In this document: in pieces, positions 59,642 through 64,000 of the stretch | How positions within the stretch are numbered: position 1 is the stretch's first letter | Layout of the letters: every line of letters starts with the position of its first letter | From: an uncultured Jannaschia sp. | GTDB lineage: Bacteria > Pseudomonadota > Alphaproteobacteria > Rhodobacterales > Rhodobacteraceae | Direction of reading: 5' to 3' | DNA length: 64,000 bases | NCBI RefSeq assembly: GCF_947503795.1 | Contig: NZ_CANNEZ010000001.1 | Location: 1,541,001-1,605,000, forward strand | Notes under the pieces: model-generated | Told to the model about the DNA's origin: nothing | Databases searched by the model: none | What the model saw: only the letters and a program-made list of their open reading frames with translations | Made by a program: the position numbers and the translations under genes

Positions 59642-61961
59642 CGTCACCCCAAATCGGACCGCGGGACGGATGCGTAGGACTGGCGCGCTGGCCGCCCTCT
59701 GTGCTGCGTTGGCCTTAACGCCGGCGGCCAAAGCACAGTCCCTGCTGGTCGATGCCGAGGCGAGCTTCGATGCCGCCCGCGTGTGCCCGACCCTCGTCGT
59801 GCGCTTCGCTTCGCCGCTGGACCTGCTCGTGCAATCCGGCGGCCAAGGCGCGTCCCGGATCGATCTGATCCTGCGCCCCGACGGGGATGATGCCACCGAG
59901 ATCCTCGAATTCGACGCACCGGTCACCCTGCCTGCACCGTCGTCGCCCGCATTGGGGGCCACGCGCATCGCGCTGGAGCAATCCGGGGCCGATCTCGTCC
60001 TCAACATCACCTTCGCGCGGCCGGTCGTCACCGAGGCGACGATGGCGCCCGATGGTCGGACGGTCTCGGTCGCGGTCGCCGAGGCCGGGGGTGCCAGCGC
60101 CTGCCTGAACTCCCTGACCGGGGGCGGGCCGCAGGTGACGTCCGACCCGCCTGCCCCGGACGCCCCGATCAATGACACCGACGACGACCTGGCCGGGATC
60201 GAGGCCGATTTCGTCGAGGCCCGCGCGGCCATCACCGCGCAGAACTACAATCGCGCGATCCAGTTGCTGACCCGCATCCTGTCCGCGCCGGAGAATGAGC
60301 GCAGCGCCGAGGCGCAGGAGCTGTTGGGCGTCGTCCGGGAGCGCAACGACCAGTTCGCGCAGGCCCGGGCCGAATACGAGATCTACCTGGAGCGCTATCC
60401 CGACGGCGACGGCGCGACCCGCGTCCGCCAGCGCCTGACGGCCCTGCTGACCGCGCAGGGCGCGCCGCCCGCACCCCTGCGCACCGCGACGGACGGCACC
60501 CCGGCGCGGCCCAACGAAGAGGTGGATTCCACGGACGCCCCCCCTGCCCTCGATCAGGCGGCGGCGCGGCCGCGTCCGCTCACACCGGCCCGCGACACCC
60601 GCCGCCCCATCGCCGATCCCGACGAGGCGGAAGAGGAGAGCCTTCCGAAGCTCGAATATTCTGGCAGCTTCACCAGCCGGTACTTCTTCCGGCAGGAGAC
60701 GGCACGCATCTCGGATTTCGATACGGCCCGCCGGTCGGTGGACGACTTCGTGCTTCAGAACTCGCTCGTGAATGGTGTGAACTTCCGCGGCGTCTACGAG
60801 ACCGCGGACTACATCCTGTCATGGCGCGTGGACGGCGCGCTCGAGTTCGCGTTCGACGACGAGGAGGAGAATGTCCGCTTCTCGCGCCTCTACGTGGACT
60901 ACGATCCGAAGCACTCCGATCTTTCCTATCGGTTCGGGCGCCATCTCGTCCGGTCGGGCGGGGTGTTCGACCGATTCGACGGCCTGACCGCAAGCTGGCG
61001 CCGCGACGAGGCGTTCAGCGCCCATTTCCAGATCGGCTCGCCGGTAGACAGCGTCCGCGACCCCCTGTTCGAGTTCGACCGCCTGACCTACGGCATCAGC
61101 CTGGAGTTCGAGGAGGTCTTCTCGCACACCGACCTCAGCATCTACGCCTTCGAGCAGCGCGCCGGTTCGGTGGTGGATCGCCGCAATATCGGGTTCGAGC
61201 TGGAATACGAGGACGACGTCTTCTTCGCGAGCGCCGCCGTGGACTACGACATCTCCCTCGACAAGCTGAACTACGCGCGGATCTCCGCGACGCGCCGGTT
61301 CGAGGACCGCTCCACGCTGACCTTCAGTCTCGACTACGTCCAGTCGCCCACGCTCGCGCTGACCAATGCCGAACAGGGCCAGGCGGGCCAGACGCTGGAC
61401 CAGTTGCTGGAGACCTTCACCCTGGCCGAGGTCCGGCAATTCGCGCTCGACCGCACGACCGCGTCGCGATCTGCCACGCTGTCGTATTTCCGACCCTGGA
61501 ACGACACGTGGCTGTTCAACGCGGATGCCACGGTGTTCCAGACAGAAGGCAACCCCGCCTCGGGGGGCGTGCCCGCAATCGCCGCGCCGGGAACGGATGT
61601 CTACGCGTCGATTGGCGTCTTCGGGTCGGGTGTCTTCTCGGAATCCGACGTACTCAGCGCGTCCCTGCGCTATGCGGACACCTCGTCTGCCACGCTCGGG
61701 CTGATCGACGCGTCCTACCGCTTCAGGCCGACAGACCGGCTGCGCGTCCGGCCGCGCCTGCGGCTAGGCCACCGGGACCTGAAGGCGAGCGGCGGGACGG
61801 AGATCTTCGCGGTCCCGTCGGTGACGATCGACTACGAGGTCAGGGACAGCACCCAGTTGGAGCTGGAGGTCGGCGGACGCCTGTCCCGGACGCGGACGCC
61901 CACGACACTCGACAACCGCACCGAGACCTATGCCTTCTTGGGGATCCGGCAGGAGTTCTGA
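59634..61961 (+). CDS. TPR plus outer-membrane beta-barrel protein partnered with the cytochrome
   Basis: About 775 residues. A signal peptide (GALAALCAALALTPAAKAQ) is followed by a beta-rich N-terminal domain (to about 165), a short TPR-like helical segment (NYNRAIQLLTRILSAPENER, FAQARAEYEIYLERYPDGDG, about 205-270), a Pro/Asp-rich linker, then a region of about 430 residues with alternating amphipathic strands (YSGSFTSRYFF, LYVDYDPKHSDLSYRFGRHL) ending in RQEF with a C-terminal Phe. This pattern fits an outer-membrane barrel with a periplasmic arm. ATG 59634 overlaps the cytochrome stop; ATG 59670 is also possible. Coupling to a multihaem cytochrome recalls porin-cytochrome conduits, but I see no MtrB-like motif. 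Confidence 0.85.
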   Translation: MIDVTPNRTAGRMRRTGALAALCAALALTPAAKAQSLLVDAEASFDAARVCPTLVVRFASPLDLLVQSGGQGASRIDLILRPDGDDATEILEFDAPVTLPAPSSPALGATRIALEQSGADLVLNITFARPVVTEATMAPDGRTVSVAVAEAGGASACLNSLTGGGPQVTSDPPAPDAPINDTDDDLAGIEADFVEARAAITAQNYNRAIQLLTRILSAPENERSAEAQELLGVVRERNDQFAQARAEYEIYLERYPDGDGATRVRQRLTALLTAQGAPPAPLRTATDGTPARPNEEVDSTDAPPALDQAAARPRPLTPARDTRRPIADPDEAEEESLPKLEYSGSFTSRYFFRQETARISDFDTARRSVDDFVLQNSLVNGVNFRGVYETADYILSWRVDGALEFAFDDEEENVRFSRLYVDYDPKHSDLSYRFGRHLVRSGGVFDRFDGLTASWRRDEAFSAHFQIGSPVDSVRDPLFEFDRLTYGISLEFEEVFSHTDLSIYAFEQRAGSVVDRRNIGFELEYEDDVFFASAAVDYDISLDKLNYARISATRRFEDRSTLTFSLDYVQSPTLALTNAEQGQAGQTLDQLLETFTLAEVRQFALDRTTASRSATLSYFRPWNDTWLFNADATVFQTEGNPASGGVPAIAAPGTDVYASIGVFGSGVFSESDVLSASLRYADTSSATLGLIDASYRFRPTDRLRVRPRLRLGHRDLKASGGTEIFAVPSVTIDYEVRDSTQLELEVGGRLSRTRTPTTLDNRTETYAFLGIRQEF

Positions 61962-61968
61962 GGCGAGC

Positions 61969-63447
61969 CTAGTCCAGCAGCGCCACGACCACCGGATTTC
62001 CCGCCGCAAGGGCAAGATCGCGGGCGCGGTGACGGTCCTGGTTGCGCAGCCCCTTGTCGGCCCCCGCTTCGATCAGCAATCCGACGACCTCGCGCGCGTC
62101 GGCCTGCGCGGCCAGCATCAGCGCCGAGTTGCGCTTGGCATTGCGCAGGTCGATCTCTGCGCCCGCGCCGATCAGGCTCTGGACGGCATGGGAATTGCCT
62201 TGCCGGGCGGCGATCATCAGGGCCGTGTTGCCCGTCTCGGTGGCGGCGTTCACATCCGCCCCGGCCTTCAGAAGCAGGGACATCATCCCGGTCTGCCCGA
62301 AGCGCAGCGCTGCGTGCAGCGCCGTCTCGCCCTCGTGATCCGCATGGTCGATCGCCACGCCGGTTTCGATCAGGAACGATGCCGCGGGCCTGTTGCCCGC
62401 CGCCGCAGCGTGCCACAGCGCCCCGCGCCCGTCCGCGTCGATCAGATCGAGCGGCAATCCCCGTTGCAGCAGCATGTCCAGGATCTCCGGCCCGCCGTTC
62501 TGCGCCGCCGTCGTCAGGAGGTTCATCCGCAGTTGGGGATCTTCGGCCGGGAAGTCGTGCTTGAGCAGGAGAAGGGCGACCCGCGTCTGCCCGGCCCCGA
62601 GCGCATGGCCCAGCGGGCGCGTGCCGTCGGCATCGGCCAGATAGCTCCGCGCGCCGTGCTGCAGCAGGTGCCAGACCACCGTGTAGTGCCCCGCCTGCGA
62701 TGCGAGGGCCAGGGCCGTCCGACCCTCCGCGTCCTGGAAATTGAGATCGGCACCGGCCTCGACCAGCGCCATGGTCGCCTTGATCTGACCCGTCTCGGCC
62801 GCGTGCATCAGCGCGGTGCGCCCCTGCTTGTCGGTGCCGTCGATCACTGCGCCGTCGTCCAGCAGCGCTTCGGTCACCTCGTCTTCGCCGCGCCGTGCCG
62901 CTTCGATCAGAAGGGTCCAGCCCAGATTATTCGCGATCTCGGATACCTCGCGTTCGGTCTCTTCGACGCTCTCCTCCACCGCCGCATGGTCGGCCTCCTT
63001 CTCGGCGACCAGCGCGCGGTCCAGCTTCGACAGCAACCGTGCGGCCAGCGCGTGACCCTCAGCGGCGGCGGTGGCGACCCACGTCCGACCCGCCAAGGCA
63101 TCCTCCTCGGTGCCGCGTCCATCCAGCAAGAGGTTGCCGAGGCTGTATTGCGCATCGAGATGGCCCGCTTCAGCAGCTTGTTTCGTCAGGTCGAAGGCCA
63201 TCCGCTCGTCTTGGCGCACGCCGCGCCCGTCGCGGTAGAGCGTGGCGAGAATGAACGAGGCTTCGGCGTGCCCCTCCGCCGACAGGTCCGCCAGGGTCTC
63301 GGCCGCCTCGGTATAGTTGCGTTGCCGGACCGCCGTCTCGGCCGCCTGCATCCGCAGCGCGTCGCCGGGACGCTGTTGCACGTTGGCGGCGGCAGGCGCG
63401 GCCAGCGCGACGAAGGCGAGGAGAATCGTTGTTCTATGCAGTGCCAT
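61969..63447 (-). CDS. Exported Sel1/ankyrin-repeat protein
   Basis: About 492 residues. A signal peptide (TTILLAFVALAAPAAA) is followed by Sel1-like repeats (AEASFILATLYRDGRGV, LDAQYSLGNLLLDGRG, about 60-140), then about eight ankyrin repeats (GRTALMHAAETGQ, GETALHAALRFGQ, GNTALMIAARQGN, about 185-480). It is probably a periplasmic protein-binding scaffold. ATG 63447 is chosen because it gives the signal peptide; it overlaps the upstream oxidoreductase stop by 14 bp. Its 3' end lies 7 bp from the convergent barrel gene. Confidence 0.88.
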   Translation of the reverse strand: MALHRTTILLAFVALAAPAAANVQQRPGDALRMQAAETAVRQRNYTEAAETLADLSAEGHAEASFILATLYRDGRGVRQDERMAFDLTKQAAEAGHLDAQYSLGNLLLDGRGTEEDALAGRTWVATAAAEGHALAARLLSKLDRALVAEKEADHAAVEESVEETEREVSEIANNLGWTLLIEAARRGEDEVTEALLDDGAVIDGTDKQGRTALMHAAETGQIKATMALVEAGADLNFQDAEGRTALALASQAGHYTVVWHLLQHGARSYLADADGTRPLGHALGAGQTRVALLLLKHDFPAEDPQLRMNLLTTAAQNGGPEILDMLLQRGLPLDLIDADGRGALWHAAAAGNRPAASFLIETGVAIDHADHEGETALHAALRFGQTGMMSLLLKAGADVNAATETGNTALMIAARQGNSHAVQSLIGAGAEIDLRNAKRNSALMLAAQADAREVVGLLIEAGADKGLRNQDRHRARDLALAAGNPVVVALLD

Positions 63448-64000
63448 GTTTTGTCTCGACCGTGATTCCGATGGATTTGAGAAACGCGGTCGGCAGGATG
63501 CCCCCCGCGCAGACGATGACGGCATCGTTGGGCAGACGCGTCATATCGCCCGCCTGTTCGATTTCGACATGCGCCGCGTCGATCTTCTTGACGTTGGAGC
63601 CGAGGATGACGTTGAGGCTGCCATCCGCCTCGGCCGCCTCGAGCTTCTTGCGGTTCTTCGGCTTCACGCGTGAGAACGCGGCACTTCGATAGGACAGCGT
63701 CACATCGCTCTGCGGTAGCTCGGCGATGCTGGTCGCGGCCTCGATGGCGCTGTCGCCGCCGCCCACCACCAGCACCGACTGCCCCTGATACTGTTCGGGG
63801 TCGGTCAAGCGATAGACGACCTTGCTCTGCTCCTCGCCCTCCACGCCGAGCTTCCGGGGCGTCCCGCGCCGACCGATCGTCAGAAGCACGGCACGCCCGC
63901 GATGTGTGCCTGCGGTCGTGGTGACCTCGAAGCCGTCGCCATCGGGTTCAATCGCCGTGACGCGCTCCTCGAAATTGATCTGAAGACCCGTGTCGGCGAC
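63434..64000 (-). CDS. Thioredoxin-reductase-like NAD(P)/FAD oxidoreductase, N-terminus off right edge
   Basis: 188 C-terminal residues are visible; the frame is open to the right edge. It shows AVLLTIGRRGTPRKLGV, then the NAD(P)H-binding VLVVGGGDSAIEAATSIAEL, a SYRSAAFSRVKPKNRKK segment and VIVCAGGILPTAFLKSIGI. This is the two-dinucleotide-domain (TrxB/YpdA-like) class, without a visible CxxC in this part. It is co-transcribed with the ankyrin gene (14-bp overlap). It might feed electrons into the cytochrome system; this is inference. Confidence 0.88.
   Translation of the reverse strand, partial: VADTGLQINFEERVTAIEPDGDGFEVTTTAGTHRGRAVLLTIGRRGTPRKLGVEGEEQSKVVYRLTDPEQYQGQSVLVVGGGDSAIEAATSIAELPQSDVTLSYRSAAFSRVKPKNRKKLEAAEADGSLNVILGSNVKKIDAAHVEIEQAGDMTRLPNDAVIVCAGGILPTAFLKSIGITVETKHGTA

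Overview
The window reads as chromosome of an aerobic or facultative alphaproteobacterium, most likely a member of the Rhodobacterales (Roseobacter-type). The evidence is high G+C, dense operons joined by ATGA/GTGA overlaps, a fused TAXI-TRAP permease with its own UspA protein, the YeeE/Blh/SQR sulfur cluster, and several protein families common in that group (DUF1697, DUF3775, phasin, DUF2892). This placement is inference from gene content. No rRNA, tRNA, CRISPR array or intact insertion sequence was seen.

Layout. (1) 1-4.6 kb: mercury resistance. merR faces a minus-strand merT-merP-merF-merA operon across a classic promoter with a 19-bp spacer. The operon continues into a Cys-rich membrane protein and a second flavoprotein disulfide reductase cut by the left edge. 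(2) 5.1-15.2 kb: a TAXI-TRAP transporter with UspA and an RpiR regulator, divergent from a four-gene amine or amino-acid catabolic operon (dimethylglycine/sarcosine dehydrogenase-like, BKACE, GNAT, class III aminotransferase). (3) 15.6-20.6 kb: DUF1697; an operon of DUF1611, a fold-III PLP racemase-like protein and a tiny zinc ribbon; a secreted protein with seven Cys-pair repeats; a small acidic protein. (4) 20.6-32.7 kb: Crp and LysR regulators; a TfdA dioxygenase/class II aldolase/dehydrogenase operon; a RimB-like protease/RimK/AstE-like trio; a fluoroacetate-dehalogenase-like hydrolase next to a tartrate-type dehydrogenase; ExoD.

(5) 32.8-47.2 kb: a stress and energy module containing alcohol dehydrogenase, a Ca2+-type P-ATPase, a Na+/Ca2+-type exchanger, a bactofilin-like membrane protein, UspA, Hsp20, DUF2267, phasin and DUF2892, together with a Crp/Fnr protein, a response regulator and a hybrid kinase. 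Four intergenic palindromes TTGA(C/T)-N4-GTCAA lie upstream of these genes, two or three of them between divergent pairs. The local Crp/Fnr protein lacks an Fe-S cysteine cluster but has an E-x-x-S-R recognition helix, which makes it a plausible regulator. (6) 47.4-57.5 kb: an Mla/Pqi-type lipid transport operon whose last gene is a two-cysteine Crp/Fnr regulator, followed by a sulfide/persulfide operon (two YeeE halves, persulfide-dioxygenase-like MBL protein, DUF442-SQR fusion, SulP permease).

(7) 58.1-64 kb: a 21-haem c-type cytochrome made of 46-residue tandem repeats, overlapping a gene for a TPR plus outer-membrane beta-barrel protein. A Sel1/ankyrin protein and a thioredoxin-reductase-like flavoprotein, truncated by the right edge, converge on it. 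This last cluster resembles a porin-cytochrome conduit in outline and is the best candidate for an undescribed system. The TTGA(C/T)-N4-GTCAA regulon is the second.
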